Source of the DNA: Tranquillimonas rosea
Lineage (GTDB): Bacteria; Pseudomonadota; Alphaproteobacteria; Rhodobacterales; Rhodobacteraceae
NCBI RefSeq assembly: GCF_900111315.1
Contig: NZ_FOGU01000001.1
Location: 372,001-436,000, forward strand
Length of the DNA: 64,000 nucleotides
Reading direction: 5' to 3'
Part shown: one piece after another, positions 1 through 9,929 of the stretch
Layout: the number at the start of each line of letters is the position of its first letter
How positions within the stretch are numbered: the first letter of the stretch is position 1
Notes under the pieces: model-generated
What the model saw: the letters and a program-made list of their open reading frames with translations, nothing else
Told to the model about the DNA's origin: nothing
The model's database searches: none
Position numbers and translations under genes: made by a program

Positions 1-374
1 TCGACCTCCTGCAGGGCGGTCTCGATCTCGGACACGGTGTCGGCGGGGACGCTCTCCTGCCCCTCCTGCGCCTGGATGCGGATCATCGCGACGTTCTCGT
101 CGGGACCGAACGAGGGATCGAAGACCTCGCTGATCGCCACGTCGCCCAGGCCCAGGGGCTGAAGCGCGTCGCGATATTCGCCGACATCCACCGCCTCGGT
201 CGACTCGGTGCGGATCGTGGTGCCGCCCTGGAAGTCGATGCCGAAGTTCAGACCGACGGTCAGCCACAGCACCAGCGCGGCCAGCACGGCGACGATCGAC
301 CCGCCGAGCGTCGCCCGCGAATAGCGGAAGAAGTCGAAATTGGTGGTCTCGGGGACGAGTTTCAGGCGCTTCAT
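1..374 (-). CDS. secF: SecF, protein-export membrane protein (N-terminal part only)
   Basis: SecF with SecD forms the membrane complex that uses the proton-motive force to complete Sec-dependent export. Only the first ~124 residues are inside the window; the gene runs off the left edge. The reading from the ATG at 372-374 gives a short cytoplasmic N-terminus, a first membrane segment, and the NFGIDFQGGT motif typical of SecF, followed by the start of the periplasmic P1-like domain. It lies 3 bp after the secD stop on the same strand, so yajC-secD-secF is one transcription unit. Identity rests on the motif and on gene order. Confidence 0.93.
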   Translation of the reverse strand, partial: MKRLKLVPETTNFDFFRYSRATLGGSIVAVLAALVLWLTVGLNFGIDFQGGTTIRTESTEAVDVGEYRDALQPLGLGDVAISEVFDPSFGPDENVAMIRIQAQEGQESVPADTVSEIETALQEV

Positions 375-377
375 GGC

Positions 378-2039
378 TCAGACCTCGATTGTCTTCGGGC
401 GGGCGCGCTCGAACCAGGTGACGATCAGCAGCCGCGTGACGAAGATCGCCGTGAAGATCGAGGTGACGATGCCGAAGCCCAGCGTCACGGCAAAGCCGCG
501 GACCGGGCCCGAGCCCATGGTGAACAGGATGACCGCGATGATCAGCGTGGTGATGTTGGCGTCGATGATCGCCGACAGCGCGCGCTCGTAGCCCAGCTCG
601 ATCGCCCGGCTCGGACCCCGCGCGGTCCGCATCTCTTCGCGGATTCGCTCGAACACCAGCACGTTGGCATCCACCGCCATGCCGATGGTCAGGACGATCC
701 CGGCGATGCCCGGCAAGGTCAGCGTCGCGCCGATGGCGCTCAGCAGGCCGAACAGCAGACCGACGTTCAGCAGCAGCGCGATATTGGCGAAGATGCCGAA
801 CAGGCCATAGCTCGCCCCCATGAAGACCAGCACCGCGGCGAAGGCGACGATGCAGGCGATGCGGCCCGCCTCGATGCTGTCCTGGCCCAGCTCGGGGCCG
901 ACCGTCCGCTCTTCGAGAAAGCTCAGCTCGGCCGGCAGCGCGCCGGCGCGCAGCAGAACCGCCAGCTCGGTCGATTCCTCGACCGTGAAGTCGCCGGTGA
1001 TGATGCCCGAACCGCCGGGAATGTGGTCCTGGATGACCGGGGCGCTGATGACCTCGTCGTCCAGCACGATGGCGAAGGGGCTGCCGATGTTCTCGGCGGT
1101 GTAGTCGCCGAAGGCGCGCGCCCCCTGCGGGTTGAAGCGAAAGTTCACCGCGGGCCGGCCGTTCTGGTCGAACGAGGGCTGCGCGTCGGTGAGGTTCTCG
1201 CCCGACACGACGGGCGAGCCGTCGACGATGTAGAACAGACCTTCCTGGTTCAGTGCCGGCAGGATGTCCTGTCCCGGCCCGACATTGGCCTCGGCATCCT
1301 GGGTGCGGCCCTCGACCGGGTGGAAGGTGAGCTGCGCGGTGGTGCCGATCAGGTCCTTCAGCTCGCCGGCAGACCCGATGCCCGGCACCTGGATCAGGAT
1401 GCGGTCCTCGCCCTGGCGCTGGATGTTCGGCTCGCGCGTGCCGACCTCGTCGATCCGGCGGCGCACGATCTCGAGGCTCTGGCGCACGGTCCGGTCGTCG
1501 GTCGCGGCGCGTTCCGCCTCGCTCAGCTGCACGACGATCTCGTCATCCTGTCCGGCGACGGTGATGTCGTCCTGTACCGCGCCGGTGACCGAAGAGACCG
1601 GCTGCGCCAGGTCGCGGACGATCTGCAGCGCCTGCTGCATCCCCTCGGGGCGCGAGATGCGCACCCGCAGCACGCCCGGCTCGGTCTCGACGCGGCGGAT
1701 CGTGCCGACCTCGTCACGGGCGTCGCGCAGCGCGTCGCGCACGCTGGGCCAGTAGGCATCCATGCGTTGTTCGTAGACGTCCTCGACCTGCACCTCGGCA
1801 AGCAGGTGCGCCCCGCCGCGCAGGTCGAGGCCGAGATTGACCAGCCCCGAGGGCAGCCAGTCGGGCCACTGCCCGGCCTCGGCGGCGCGTTCGGGGGTCG
1901 AGCCCTGCTGCACGATCGCCCGCTCGGCGTCGTTCGACGTCTCGACACGGCCGTAGAACAGGTTCGGCATCGCGTAGAGCAGACCCAGGACCACGAGGCC
2001 CCAGATCAGCACGCGCTTCCAGATGGGGATCTGCAGCAT
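378..2039 (-). CDS. secD: SecD, protein-export membrane protein
   Basis: Partner of SecF in the Sec accessory complex of the inner membrane, pulling translocating chains into the periplasm. The 553-residue product has an N-terminal membrane segment (about residues 8-25), the LGLDLRGG motif near residue 70, a large periplasmic P1 region, and a C-terminal bundle of membrane segments from about residue 385 with the conserved GMAVDANVLVFERIREE motif. The length is slightly short compared with E. coli SecD (615 aa) but usual for alphaproteobacteria. It starts 9 bp after the yajC stop and ends 3 bp before secF. Confidence 0.97.
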   Translation of the reverse strand: MLQIPIWKRVLIWGLVVLGLLYAMPNLFYGRVETSNDAERAIVQQGSTPERAAEAGQWPDWLPSGLVNLGLDLRGGAHLLAEVQVEDVYEQRMDAYWPSVRDALRDARDEVGTIRRVETEPGVLRVRISRPEGMQQALQIVRDLAQPVSSVTGAVQDDITVAGQDDEIVVQLSEAERAATDDRTVRQSLEIVRRRIDEVGTREPNIQRQGEDRILIQVPGIGSAGELKDLIGTTAQLTFHPVEGRTQDAEANVGPGQDILPALNQEGLFYIVDGSPVVSGENLTDAQPSFDQNGRPAVNFRFNPQGARAFGDYTAENIGSPFAIVLDDEVISAPVIQDHIPGGSGIITGDFTVEESTELAVLLRAGALPAELSFLEERTVGPELGQDSIEAGRIACIVAFAAVLVFMGASYGLFGIFANIALLLNVGLLFGLLSAIGATLTLPGIAGIVLTIGMAVDANVLVFERIREEMRTARGPSRAIELGYERALSAIIDANITTLIIAVILFTMGSGPVRGFAVTLGFGIVTSIFTAIFVTRLLIVTWFERARPKTIEV

Positions 2040-2048
2040 GTCCGGCGC

Positions 2049-2378
2049 TTACGTGTTCGCCGGTTCGGTCTTGTTGAGCACCTGGCTGATCGTGCTCCTG
2101 ACCACGCGGACCTTCACGTTGTCGGCCAGCTCGACCTCGAGCTCGCCGTCTTCCTTGACCTTGCTGACCTTGCCGATCAGGCCGCCGGCGGTCACGACCT
2201 GGTCGCCCCGGCGCAGCGCCTCGACCATCTTCTGATGGTCCTTCATCTTCTTCTGCTGAGGTCTGATCAGCAGGAAGTACATGATGGCGAAGATCAGGAT
2301 AAGCGGAACGAACGAGGTGATGGCGCCAGCGGCGCCCCCTCCTCCGGCCGCTTGCGCAAAGGCGGGCGTGGCAAACAT
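2049..2378 (-). CDS. yajC: YajC, Sec translocon accessory protein
   Basis: Small single-span inner-membrane protein that associates with SecDF. The 109-residue product has a Gly/Ala-rich N-terminus, one membrane helix at about residues 22-43 ending in FLLIRPQQKKMKDHQKM, which is diagnostic for YajC, and a small C-terminal domain (DQVVTAGGLIGKV). It is the first gene of the yajC-secD-secF unit. Confidence 0.96.
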   Translation of the reverse strand: MFATPAFAQAAGGGGAAGAITSFVPLILIFAIMYFLLIRPQQKKMKDHQKMVEALRRGDQVVTAGGLIGKVSKVKEDGELEVELADNVKVRVVRSTISQVLNKTEPANT

Positions 2379-2476
2379 CGGCTATCCTTCGTCTTGCGGG
2401 GGCGACTGCGCCCCCTCTGCGTAACGGTGTCGTCCTATCTGTGGCCCCGGCGGTTGGCAAGCAAGTGCCCGCCCCC

Positions 2477-2896
2477 TCACCGCAGCGTGCGCTCGGTGGC
2501 CTCGGTCAGCGCGCCGCGGTCGCCCGCGGCATAGCGCAGCACGTCGATCCAGTCGAACACCAGCGACATGCAGATCGTTACAAGGAACGCCGCCATCATC
2601 CCCTGAGCGACACGGGGCCGCACCCCGTCGCGCAGCCGCACGACCAGGTGGATCGCCAGCGGCGTCCAGATCACCACGTGCGGCAGGCCCAGCAGCCGGA
2701 CGAATCCCACCGCGGCGAACAGCCAGTGCATCGTCACCGCCACCGCGACGTTCGCCACCAGAATCACCGCCCCGTCCCGCCGCGTGCCGCGGAACGCCAG
2801 CAGCACCAGCGGCGCCACGATCATCGCCACCGTCAGCCACAGGACCCACAGCCGCAGGCCCTCGGGCATCGTCGCCACCGCTTGCGAAAAGGTCAT
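2477..2896 (-). CDS. Small multi-pass membrane protein of unknown function
   Basis: The 139-residue product (from the ATG at 2894-2896) contains about four hydrophobic segments (residues ~15-35, 45-65, 70-90 and 100-120) separated by short basic loops, so it is an integral membrane protein. I do not recognise a named family. It is transcribed away from serS, whose start is 91 bp to the right, and stands about 100 bp ahead of yajC on the same strand, so it could be co-transcribed with the sec genes. A longer frame extends upstream into serS in antisense, but the coherent membrane profile begins at this methionine. Confidence 0.7.
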   Translation of the reverse strand: MTFSQAVATMPEGLRLWVLWLTVAMIVAPLVLLAFRGTRRDGAVILVANVAVAVTMHWLFAAVGFVRLLGLPHVVIWTPLAIHLVVRLRDGVRPRVAQGMMAAFLVTICMSLVFDWIDVLRYAAGDRGALTEATERTLR

Positions 2897-2987
2897 CGCG
2901 CCTCCGTCTCCGTCGTGCCGGTTCCCCCTCGGGTCCAAATCGGCCATAACCGCGCGCGACTCGGACCGTAAGGGGACCCTAAGACCG

Positions 2988-4274
2988 ATGCACGACATCC
3001 GCACCATCCGCGACAACCCGGACGCCTTCGATGCCGCCATGGCCCGGCGGGGCCTTTCCGGCGTCTCGTCCGAGGTGCTGGAGATCGACGGCGCCCGGCG
3101 CGAGAAGATCCACGCCGCCGAAACCGCCAAGGCCGAGCAGAACGCCGCCTCGAAAGAGATCGGCGCCGCCAAGGCCCGCGGCGACGAGGCCGAGTTCGAG
3201 CGTCTCCGCGCCCTGGTGGCCGACAAGAAATCGGACGTCGCGCGGCTGGAGCAGGAGGCAAAGGAGCACGACGCCCGCCTCACCGAGCTGCTGATGACGC
3301 TGCCGAACCTGCCCTACGACGACGTGCCCGACGGCGCAGACGAGGACGACAACGTCGAGCTCAAGCGCTGGGGCAGCCCGCGCGACTTCGGCTTCGCGCC
3401 CAGGGAACACTTCGACCTGCCCGCCGCCCGCGATCTCGACTTCGAGACGGCGGCCAAGCTCTCGGGCTCGCGCTTCGCCGTCCTGTCCGGCGCCATGGCG
3501 CGGCTGCACCGGGCGCTGGCGCAGTTCATGCTCGACGTGCACTCCGCCGAGAACGGCCTGACCGAGACGATCACCCCCGTCCTCGTCCGCGACGAGGCGA
3601 TGCGCGGCACCGGCCAGCTGCCCAAGTTCGCCGAGGACAGCTACCAGACGACGAACGGCTGGTGGCTGATCCCCACCGCCGAGGTGACGCTGACCAACAT
3701 CGTCGCCGGCCACATCCTCGACGAGGGCTACCTGCCCCGCCGCTACGTCGCCCACACCCAGTGCTTCCGCTCCGAGGCCGGCTCGGCCGGCAAGGACACC
3801 GCCGGGATGCTGCGCCAGCACCAGTTCGAGAAGGTCGAGATGGTCTCGGTCACCCGCCCCGAGGATTCCGAGGCAGAGCATGCCCGCATGACCGGCTGCG
3901 CCGAGGGCATCCTCGAACGACTCGGGCTGCCCTACCGCACCATCGTGCTGTGCACCGGTGACCTGGGCTTCGGCGCCCGGCGCACCCACGACATCGAGGT
4001 CTGGCTGCCGGGGCAGAACACCTACCGCGAGATCTCCTCGGTCTCGACCTGCGGCGCCTTCCAGGCCCGCCGCATGAACGCCCGCTACCGCGCCGACGGC
4101 GGCAAGCCGGACTTCGTGCACACGCTCAACGGCTCGGGCCTCGCCGTGGGCCGCTGCCTGATCGCGGTGCTCGAAAACGGCCAGCAGGAGGACGGCAGCG
4201 TCGCTCTGCCCGAGGTGCTGGCCCCCTATACCGGCGGCCGGACCACGATCACCGCCGAGGGCGTGCTGGCCTGA
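2988..4274 (+). CDS. serS: Seryl-tRNA synthetase
   Basis: Class II synthetase that charges tRNA-Ser (and tRNA-Sec where present) with serine in the cytoplasm. The 428-residue product has the N-terminal coiled-coil tRNA-binding arm (about residues 25-105, rich in Lys/Glu/Ala), then the catalytic core with motif 2 ([20 protein letters not shown]) and motif 3 ([18 protein letters not shown]). The ATG at 2988 gives the usual [14 protein letters not shown] start; the open frame upstream lacks family similarity. It ends 9 bp from the convergent histidine-kinase gene. Confidence 0.98.
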   Translation: MHDIRTIRDNPDAFDAAMARRGLSGVSSEVLEIDGARREKIHAAETAKAEQNAASKEIGAAKARGDEAEFERLRALVADKKSDVARLEQEAKEHDARLTELLMTLPNLPYDDVPDGADEDDNVELKRWGSPRDFGFAPREHFDLPAARDLDFETAAKLSGSRFAVLSGAMARLHRALAQFMLDVHSAENGLTETITPVLVRDEAMRGTGQLPKFAEDSYQTTNGWWLIPTAEVTLTNIVAGHILDEGYLPRRYVAHTQCFRSEAGSAGKDTAGMLRQHQFEKVEMVSVTRPEDSEAEHARMTGCAEGILERLGLPYRTIVLCTGDLGFGARRTHDIEVWLPGQNTYREISSVSTCGAFQARRMNARYRADGGKPDFVHTLNGSGLAVGRCLIAVLENGQQEDGSVALPEVLAPYTGGRTTITAEGVLA

Positions 4275-4283
4275 CGGACGGCC

Positions 4284-5483
4284 CTACGGGGCCTCCGCCC
4301 CGGACGGCAGGGGCATCGTGAAGATGAAGGTCGTGATCTCGTCGGTGGATTGCGCGGTCAGCGTGCCGCCATGAGCCCGCGCGATCTCGGACGCGATATA
4401 CAGCCCCAGCCCCACTCCCGCGCGGTTTGTCGTGTCGGCGGCCCGGTGGAACGGCTCGAACAACGTCGGCAGCAGCGCCTCGGGGATCGGCTCGCCCATG
4501 TTCGACACCGCGATCCGCAACCGGTCCCGCTCGGTATCGGCCTCGACCGTGACCGGCTCCTGCGGCCGGCCATGCACGGCGGCATTGCTCAGAAGGTTCG
4601 AGACAAGCTGACCGATCCGCTGCGGGTCGCACGGCACCTGCCGCCTTAGGTCCAGCTTGCGGACCACGCTGAAACCGTCGACGGCCTCCATCTCGGCCGC
4701 AACCGTCTCGATCGCGGCGCCAAGATCCGCGTCCGGGTCGATTTCGGCCTCGATCCCGCCACCGAGACGCCCCCGCGCGAAATCCATCAGGTTGTGAACG
4801 ATCCCGTTCATCCGCTGGACCGAATGTTGCATCTCCTGCCGCAGGGTCTCGGTCGTCTCGTCCAGATCCGAACGGCCCATCATCCGCAGCCCCGAGGACA
4901 GCGACGCGATCGGGTTGCGCAGGTCGTGGCCGACGATGGCGATGAACTGCTCGCGCAGCTCGGCCGTCTTGCGTTCGTCCAGCAGCGCAAGGCGGCTGCG
5001 TTCCAGCTCTTCGAGCGAGTCGAGCTCCCGCGCCACCAGATCGGCGAACAGGCGGAACGTGCCCACCGTCGCCTCGGAACTGACCTCGCGCGGATCCGCG
5101 TCGATGGCGCAGAGCGTCCCGAAGAACGCCCCGTCGGCGCGCACGATCGGCACCGAGATGTAGCTCTTGAAGCCATACTGCGCCGGGACCGCGTGATCGT
5201 GGAAATCGGCATCGCGCGACACGTCGTCGATCGTCACCAGCGTGCCGCCGGCGCGGATCTCGTTGCAGATCGTCGTCTGGACCTCCAGCTCGTCGCCCGG
5301 CCCCAGCCCGAAGGCAAGATCGTCCCGCGAGGCGCAGGTGATCCAGCGATCCTCCGTCACACGCGCGATGGCGACAAAGCGCATGCCGGTGGTGCGTGCG
5401 CAGACATCGAGGATCAGGGGAACCTGCTCGATAGACTGGATCCGCGCGATATCGCGATCGAAGTCATGTGTGGGGTCGCTCAT
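4284..5483 (-). CDS. Soluble GAF-domain sensor histidine kinase
   Basis: A 399-residue cytoplasmic histidine kinase without membrane segments. An N-terminal GAF domain (about residues 10-160) precedes a dimerisation/phosphoacceptor region with the H-box VGHDLRNPIASL (phosphorylatable His186) and an HATPase domain with N-box (LVSNLLSNAAVHG) and G-box (GVGLGLYIASEIARAHGG). The GHDLRNP form of the H-box is a common variant. The GAF ligand cannot be told from the sequence. No response regulator gene is adjacent, so it is an orphan kinase. It converges with serS. Confidence 0.88.
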   Translation of the reverse strand: MSDPTHDFDRDIARIQSIEQVPLILDVCARTTGMRFVAIARVTEDRWITCASRDDLAFGLGPGDELEVQTTICNEIRAGGTLVTIDDVSRDADFHDHAVPAQYGFKSYISVPIVRADGAFFGTLCAIDADPREVSSEATVGTFRLFADLVARELDSLEELERSRLALLDERKTAELREQFIAIVGHDLRNPIASLSSGLRMMGRSDLDETTETLRQEMQHSVQRMNGIVHNLMDFARGRLGGGIEAEIDPDADLGAAIETVAAEMEAVDGFSVVRKLDLRRQVPCDPQRIGQLVSNLLSNAAVHGRPQEPVTVEADTERDRLRIAVSNMGEPIPEALLPTLFEPFHRAADTTNRAGVGLGLYIASEIARAHGGTLTAQSTDEITTFIFTMPLPSGAEAP

Positions 5484-5659
5484 CGCACCGTCCGGCCAGA
5501 GGGCATTTCACGACCGTTAACATCCCGGGGCGCCCCCGGAAACCCGTCCTCGCGGCACCGTGCAACGCCGCGCCACGGGCGACGTTGCAATAAGCCTCGC
5601 AGATGCCGAAAGCCGCGGCAAGCCTTGCCTTGCCCGCATGCGGCGCCACCTCCCGCCCC

Positions 5660-6343
5660 ATGCCGATCCTAGTCCTCGCCGCCGCGCTTGCCTTCACCCT
5701 TTCACCGCTCGTCTCCGACGGTTTCAACGGCTTTACCGCCGATCAATTCCCGGTGCCGCAGGACGAGCCCCCGGTGCAGCCCGCAGGCTATGCGTTCTCG
5801 ATCTGGGGGCTGATCTATCTCTGGCTGATCGTCCATGCCGGCTACGGCCTCGCCCGGCGCCGCGCCGATCCTAGTTGGCAAGCGGCGCGCCCGATGCTGC
5901 TGGCCAGCCTCGCGGTCGGCGCGGTGTGGATTCCGGTCGCCAACGCCTCGCCGCTCTGGGCGACCCTCCTGATATGGGTGATGCTGCTGACCGCCCTCGC
6001 CGCGCTGATCCGCGCCGGGCGCGACGACCGGTGGCTACTGGAGACGCCGCTCGGTCTCTATGCCGGCTGGCTGACGGCGGCGAGTTTCGTCTCGCTGGCC
6101 CTCGTCGCCGCCGGCTGGGGCTTCGTCTCCGAAACCGTCGCCGCGTGGGCCGCCCTGTTCGTCGCTCTGGCGGTTGCAACAGCGATCATGCGCGTGCGCC
6201 CCGCGCCGGGTTACGCCGCCGCCTTCGGCTGGGCGCTGATCGGCGTCGCGGTGCAGAACGGCGGTACGCACCCCGGCCTCACCATCCTGGCCCTTGCGGG
6301 CGCGGTGGCGATGGCGTGGCTCTGGGTCCGCGCCGTGCGCTGA
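5660..6343 (+). CDS. TspO/MBR-related tryptophan-rich membrane protein
   Basis: The 227-residue product is very hydrophobic (six or more predicted segments). It carries the family-like block PAGYAFSIWGLIYLWLI near residue 45 and several tryptophans in later helices (GLYAGWLTAASF, AAGWGF). This matches the extended TspO-related family more than the ~160-residue classical TspO. TspO proteins bind porphyrins and in Rhodobacter influence oxygen-responsive gene expression; whether this longer relative does so is inference. An ATG at 5603 would add 19 residues; I prefer 5660 because the first membrane helix then starts directly. It converges with der. Confidence 0.72.
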   Translation: MPILVLAAALAFTLSPLVSDGFNGFTADQFPVPQDEPPVQPAGYAFSIWGLIYLWLIVHAGYGLARRRADPSWQAARPMLLASLAVGAVWIPVANASPLWATLLIWVMLLTALAALIRAGRDDRWLLETPLGLYAGWLTAASFVSLALVAAGWGFVSETVAAWAALFVALAVATAIMRVRPAPGYAAAFGWALIGVAVQNGGTHPGLTILALAGAVAMAWLWVRAVR

Positions 6344-6357
6344 TCGTATGCCGCCTT

Positions 6358-6396
6358 GTGCACGTTCGGTGCACGCCCGGTGCACGGTCTGTGCAC
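6358..6396. repeat. Four GTGCAC palindromes at exact 11-bp spacing
   Basis: GTGCAC begins at 6358, 6369, 6380 and 6391, each copy separated by five variable bases. Each unit is a perfect hexanucleotide palindrome and the period is close to one DNA helical turn. The array fills the gap between the tspO-like stop (6343) and the der stop (6399). Function unknown. Confidence 0.85.
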
Positions 6397-6398
6397 CC

Positions 6399-7871
6399 TC
6401 AATCGGGGCGACTTTTGCCCAGATGTTTGCGCAGCTTCGACGGCCCCGGCTTGGTCTTGCCCTTGAACGGGTTCTGGTCGGATTGCGACCGCATCCACAG
6501 CCGCACCGGCGTTCCGGGCATATCGAAATCGTCCCGCAAACCATTGATAAGATAGCGGGAATAGCTTTCCGGCACGTCCTTGGGGTTCGAGCACATGACG
6601 ACGAAACCCGGCGGCCGCGTCTTGGCCTGCGTCATGTAGCGCAGCTTGATCCGCCGCCCGCCCGGTGCCGGCGGCGGGTGCGATTCTATCATAGAAACCA
6701 ACCACTTGTTCAGCTTCGCCGTACTGACCCGCCGGTTCCAGACCTCGTGCGCCTTGATCACTGCCGCCTGCAACCGGTCCAGCCCGCGCCCGGTCCTGGC
6801 CGACACCGTCACCAGCGGCGCCCCCCGCAGCTGCGGCAGAAGACGTTCAAAAGATTCGCGCAACTCCTTGATCTTGTTGTTCTTGTCGTCCTCGATGTCC
6901 CACTTGTTGACGGCGACGACGACCGCGCGACCCTCGCGTTCGGCCAGGTCAGCGATCCGCAGATCCTGCTGCTCGAACGGGATCGCGGCGTCCAGAAGGA
7001 CCACCACCACCTCGGCGAACTTGACCGCGCGAAGGCCATCGGAAACGCTCAATTTCTCAAGCTTTTCCTGCACTTTCGCGCGCTTTCTCATCCCGGCGGT
7101 GTCGAAGATTCGCACCGGAACCGGCCCGCCCTGGCCGTGCCAGTCCATCGTGACCGAGATCGCATCCCGCGTGATCCCGGCCTCGGGCCCGGTCAGCAAC
7201 CGCTCTTCGCCGAGGAACTTGTTGATAAGCGTGGATTTTCCGGCGTTCGGACGGCCGATGACGGCGACCTGCAATGGCCGGGACTCGGTCGGCACGCGGG
7301 GACCTTCGTCCTCGTCCGGCTCCTCCCCGACATCCACCTCGGTGACCGGCGCCTCGGCCGCGGCGCGCTCTTCAAATTCGCCGGCCAACGGCATGAGAAA
7401 GCTCAACAAATCGTTGAGCCCTTCGCCATGCTCGGCGGACATCCGGATCGGCTCGCCGAGCCCCAGGGCATAGGCCTCCAGCATCCCGGCATCCGCCGCA
7501 CGCCCCTCGCCCTTGTTGGCCGCAAGGATCACGTGCTTCGCCTTCCGCCTGAGGATGTCCGCGAACACCTCGTCCGTCCCCAGCACACCCGCCCGCGCGT
7601 CGATCATGAACAGGCAGACGTCGGCCATCTCCACCGCCCGCTCCGTCAGTTTCCGCATCCGTCCCGGCAGCGACTCGTCCGTCGCCTCTTCCAGCCCGGC
7701 CGTGTCCACAACGGTGAATCGCAGATCCCCCAGCCGCGCCTCGCCTTCGCGCAGGTCGCGAGTCACACCGGGCTGGTCATCGACAAGCGCAAGACGTTTG
7801 CCGACCAAGCGGTTGAAAAGCGTGGACTTTCCGACGTTCGGGCGTCCAACGATGGCGAGGGTGAAGGTCAT
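6399..7871 (-). CDS. der: Der (EngA), double-GTPase for 50S ribosome assembly
   Basis: Essential GTPase acting late in large-subunit assembly. The 490-residue product has two tandem GTPase domains: the first with [12 protein letters not shown] at residues 9-20 and DTAGLEE, the second with [12 protein letters not shown] near residue 210, DTAGMRKRA and NKWD, then a C-terminal KH-like domain. The first domain has NKGE in place of the NKxD specificity motif, common in alphaproteobacterial Der. An acidic linker (EEPDEDEG) joins the domains. It is the last gene of a yfgM-bamB-der block, the same order as in E. coli. Confidence 0.97.
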   Translation of the reverse strand: MTFTLAIVGRPNVGKSTLFNRLVGKRLALVDDQPGVTRDLREGEARLGDLRFTVVDTAGLEEATDESLPGRMRKLTERAVEMADVCLFMIDARAGVLGTDEVFADILRRKAKHVILAANKGEGRAADAGMLEAYALGLGEPIRMSAEHGEGLNDLLSFLMPLAGEFEERAAAEAPVTEVDVGEEPDEDEGPRVPTESRPLQVAVIGRPNAGKSTLINKFLGEERLLTGPEAGITRDAISVTMDWHGQGGPVPVRIFDTAGMRKRAKVQEKLEKLSVSDGLRAVKFAEVVVVLLDAAIPFEQQDLRIADLAEREGRAVVVAVNKWDIEDDKNNKIKELRESFERLLPQLRGAPLVTVSARTGRGLDRLQAAVIKAHEVWNRRVSTAKLNKWLVSMIESHPPPAPGGRRIKLRYMTQAKTRPPGFVVMCSNPKDVPESYSRYLINGLRDDFDMPGTPVRLWMRSQSDQNPFKGKTKPGPSKLRKHLGKSRPD

Positions 7872-7920
7872 GGCTCTGCCCTGCGTTACGGGAAGTCCCG
7901 CCCCTTACACCCTTTGCGCC

Positions 7921-9228
7921 TCAGCGGAAAGCGTGAAGGTCACCGTCCTGGGACACGACATACATCACACCGTTCGCGACCGCCGGCGCGCTTGCCGCGC
8001 CGCCCGGCAGCGCGACCTGCTGCACCACTGTCCCGTCGGTCGCATCGAAGGCGCGGAGCACCCCGTCCGAGGACGCGACCCACAGCCGGCTTCCGGCCAA
8101 CAAGGGCCCGAAATGATTGTATATTTTCTCGCGCTTACTGGCCCGCTCTCGCAGGTAGAGCGGCAGTTCGACGCCCCACACCCGCTCGCCCGTCGCGGCA
8201 TCGAGCCGCACCAGCTCACCCAGGTCGGACAGCAGGAAGACCGAACCACCCACGGCGGCAACAGGGCCGAGAGCGCCTTCGCGCACCGACCAGACCCGTT
8301 CACCGCTGCTGGCCTCGAACGCGACAGTCCGTCCGCCCGAGCTGCCCACGTAGATGCGGCCGCCCGACACGACGGGATCGCCGCTGAGATCGGAATACCG
8401 GGCATAGACCCGCCCCTGACGCTCACCCATGACGCGGCCGGTCCAGAGGTTGTAGCCCCCCTCGCGCAGCGCCGCGATCATCTCGCCGCTGGAGAACGGG
8501 AACAGCGCCGTCCGGTCCGTGACCGCCGGGGCCGAGCCTCCGACCACGCCGACATCGCCGGGCGTGCCCTGAACGGTCCATTCGACACGGCCGGTCTGGG
8601 TGTCGATGGCCCACCCGCGCGCATCGCGGCTGACGACGTAGACGAGATCGCCGTAGACCGCCGGCGCGCCCGAGGCCGGCGCGTCGAGGTCCTGGCTCCA
8701 GAGTTCGCGGCCCGTCGAGACATCGAGCGCGAAGAGATCGCCGAAGGCGGTGGTCACGAACAGGGTGCCGCCCGACACCGCCAGCCCGGCGCCCGAGGCG
8801 TCGTCGGGACTGTCGGTGGCCGGCGTCAGATCGGCAGACCAGAGTGCGTTGCCCCCGGTGTCGTGCGCCATGACGCGGGCACGGCTGTCGACGGTGAATA
8901 TCCGTCCGCCCGAGACAACCGGAGCCGCGGTGATACGGTGACGCCGGTTTTCGCCCTGCCCGATCGAGGCGGTCCAGATCCGCTGCGGCGCGGCCGAGAA
9001 GGACACGTTGCCCGGGTCGTGCTGCGCGTCGCCGGCCACGTGCGTCCAGTCCGCGTTGGTGCGCGGTCCGGGGATCGAGATCGGCGCGGCACGGTCCGCC
9101 GCGGCGGCCGCGTCCTGCTGCGGCGGCCGCAGGTCAAGCCGTTCGCCGGTAAGGATCAGTTCGCGCGGCGCGCACCCGGCCGCGACGGCAAGCAGCAGAC
9201 AGGCCCCAATCGTACGTCCCAGTATCAT
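7921..9228 (-). CDS. bamB: BamB-like PQQ/beta-propeller outer-membrane lipoprotein
   Basis: Predicted lipoprotein subunit of the BAM machine that inserts outer-membrane proteins. From the ATG at 9226-9228 the product (435 aa) has a lipoprotein signal ending in AVAAGC, then an eight-bladed PQQ-type propeller with repeated blades of the form GGxIYVGSSGGRTVAFEASSGERVW. An alternative ATG at 9277-9279 overlaps the upstream stop by ATGA but would bury the signal peptide behind 17 residues. The position between a YfgM-like gene and der reproduces the E. coli yfgM-bamB-der order, which supports BamB over a dehydrogenase; no quinoprotein catalytic motifs are seen. Confidence 0.85.
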   Translation of the reverse strand: MILGRTIGACLLLAVAAGCAPRELILTGERLDLRPPQQDAAAAADRAAPISIPGPRTNADWTHVAGDAQHDPGNVSFSAAPQRIWTASIGQGENRRHRITAAPVVSGGRIFTVDSRARVMAHDTGGNALWSADLTPATDSPDDASGAGLAVSGGTLFVTTAFGDLFALDVSTGRELWSQDLDAPASGAPAVYGDLVYVVSRDARGWAIDTQTGRVEWTVQGTPGDVGVVGGSAPAVTDRTALFPFSSGEMIAALREGGYNLWTGRVMGERQGRVYARYSDLSGDPVVSGGRIYVGSSGGRTVAFEASSGERVWSVREGALGPVAAVGGSVFLLSDLGELVRLDAATGERVWGVELPLYLRERASKREKIYNHFGPLLAGSRLWVASSDGVLRAFDATDGTVVQQVALPGGAASAPAVANGVMYVVSQDGDLHAFR

Positions 9229-9275
9229 TTTGTCTCGCGTCGCCCCTTTCAGACTGCCTGCGCCGATCCGCATCG

Positions 9276-9929
9276 TCATGCTGCGTCCGGCGAGCCGCCG
9301 AGCGCCACGATCAGTTGCGACGCACGCTGTTGCAAGCCCTGGCTCACGCCATCTTCGCCGATGAGGTCCTGAAGAACCCCCAGCGCCGCGTCGTCATCGC
9401 CGGCCGCGACATGCGCCATCGCCGTCTGCTCCAGCGCCAGAAGCCGGTACGGCGCGCCCGGGATGGTCAGCGGCTCGAGCCGGTCGATCCGCTCCTGCGG
9501 GTCGAGATCGTCGCCGAGCAACAGGACGGACTTGATCTGCGCCAGATCGCGGTAGACGGCGTCGAGGTCCTGGTTGCCCGCCAGCGCGTCGAGCGCCTCG
9601 GCCGAGGCGGCCCGCATCTCGGCATCCTCGACCTCGCCGGCGGCGATCATGGTCAAGATCGCCTGGCGTGCGCCAGAGGCGTCGATCTCGGCCAGCGCGG
9701 CGCGGCGCGCCTCGGCGCTGTCCTGCTCGAGCGCGGAGAGGATCGACGAGCCGAACGCCTGCGCCTCGGACGTCTGTTGCGCCTTGCGGTATTCATTCCA
9801 GGCGGCCCCCGCGACAAGGACGACGACGGCGACGATGCCGACCCAGCCCCAGCGGCGGAGAAAGTGGAACATCCGGTCGCGGCGGACCTCTTCGGACACT
9901 TCGTCGATGAAGGAGTCTGGATTGCTCAC
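9276..9929 (-). CDS. YfgM-like membrane-anchored TPR protein
   Basis: The 217-residue product has a short cytoplasmic N-terminus, one membrane anchor (about residues 28-46, WGWVGIVAVVVLVAGAAW) followed by ...NEYRKAQQ, then a helical TPR-like periplasmic domain. This is the YfgM/Tetratricopeptide_21 layout; YfgM is an ancillary SecYEG/periplasmic chaperone-network factor. I chose the GTG at 9927-9929: it follows a GGGAAGGG ribosome-binding site and begins SNPDSFIDEV, as in relatives. The open frame further upstream lacks coding character. It is first in the yfgM-bamB-der unit. Confidence 0.82.
   Translation of the reverse strand: MSNPDSFIDEVSEEVRRDRMFHFLRRWGWVGIVAVVVLVAGAAWNEYRKAQQTSEAQAFGSSILSALEQDSAEARRAALAEIDASGARQAILTMIAAGEVEDAEMRAASAEALDALAGNQDLDAVYRDLAQIKSVLLLGDDLDPQERIDRLEPLTIPGAPYRLLALEQTAMAHVAAGDDDAALGVLQDLIGEDGVSQGLQQRASQLIVALGGSPDAA

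Noticed and set aside
1023-2534. A long open frame (503 codons) on the plus strand opposite secD/yajC
   Set aside because: It is antisense to secD and yajC, has no family similarity and shows the low-complexity Arg/His/Asp-rich composition of a high-GC shadow frame.
6358-6396. The GTGCAC array as a CRISPR array
   Set aside because: Repeats are only 6 bp with 5-bp spacers and no cas genes are present.
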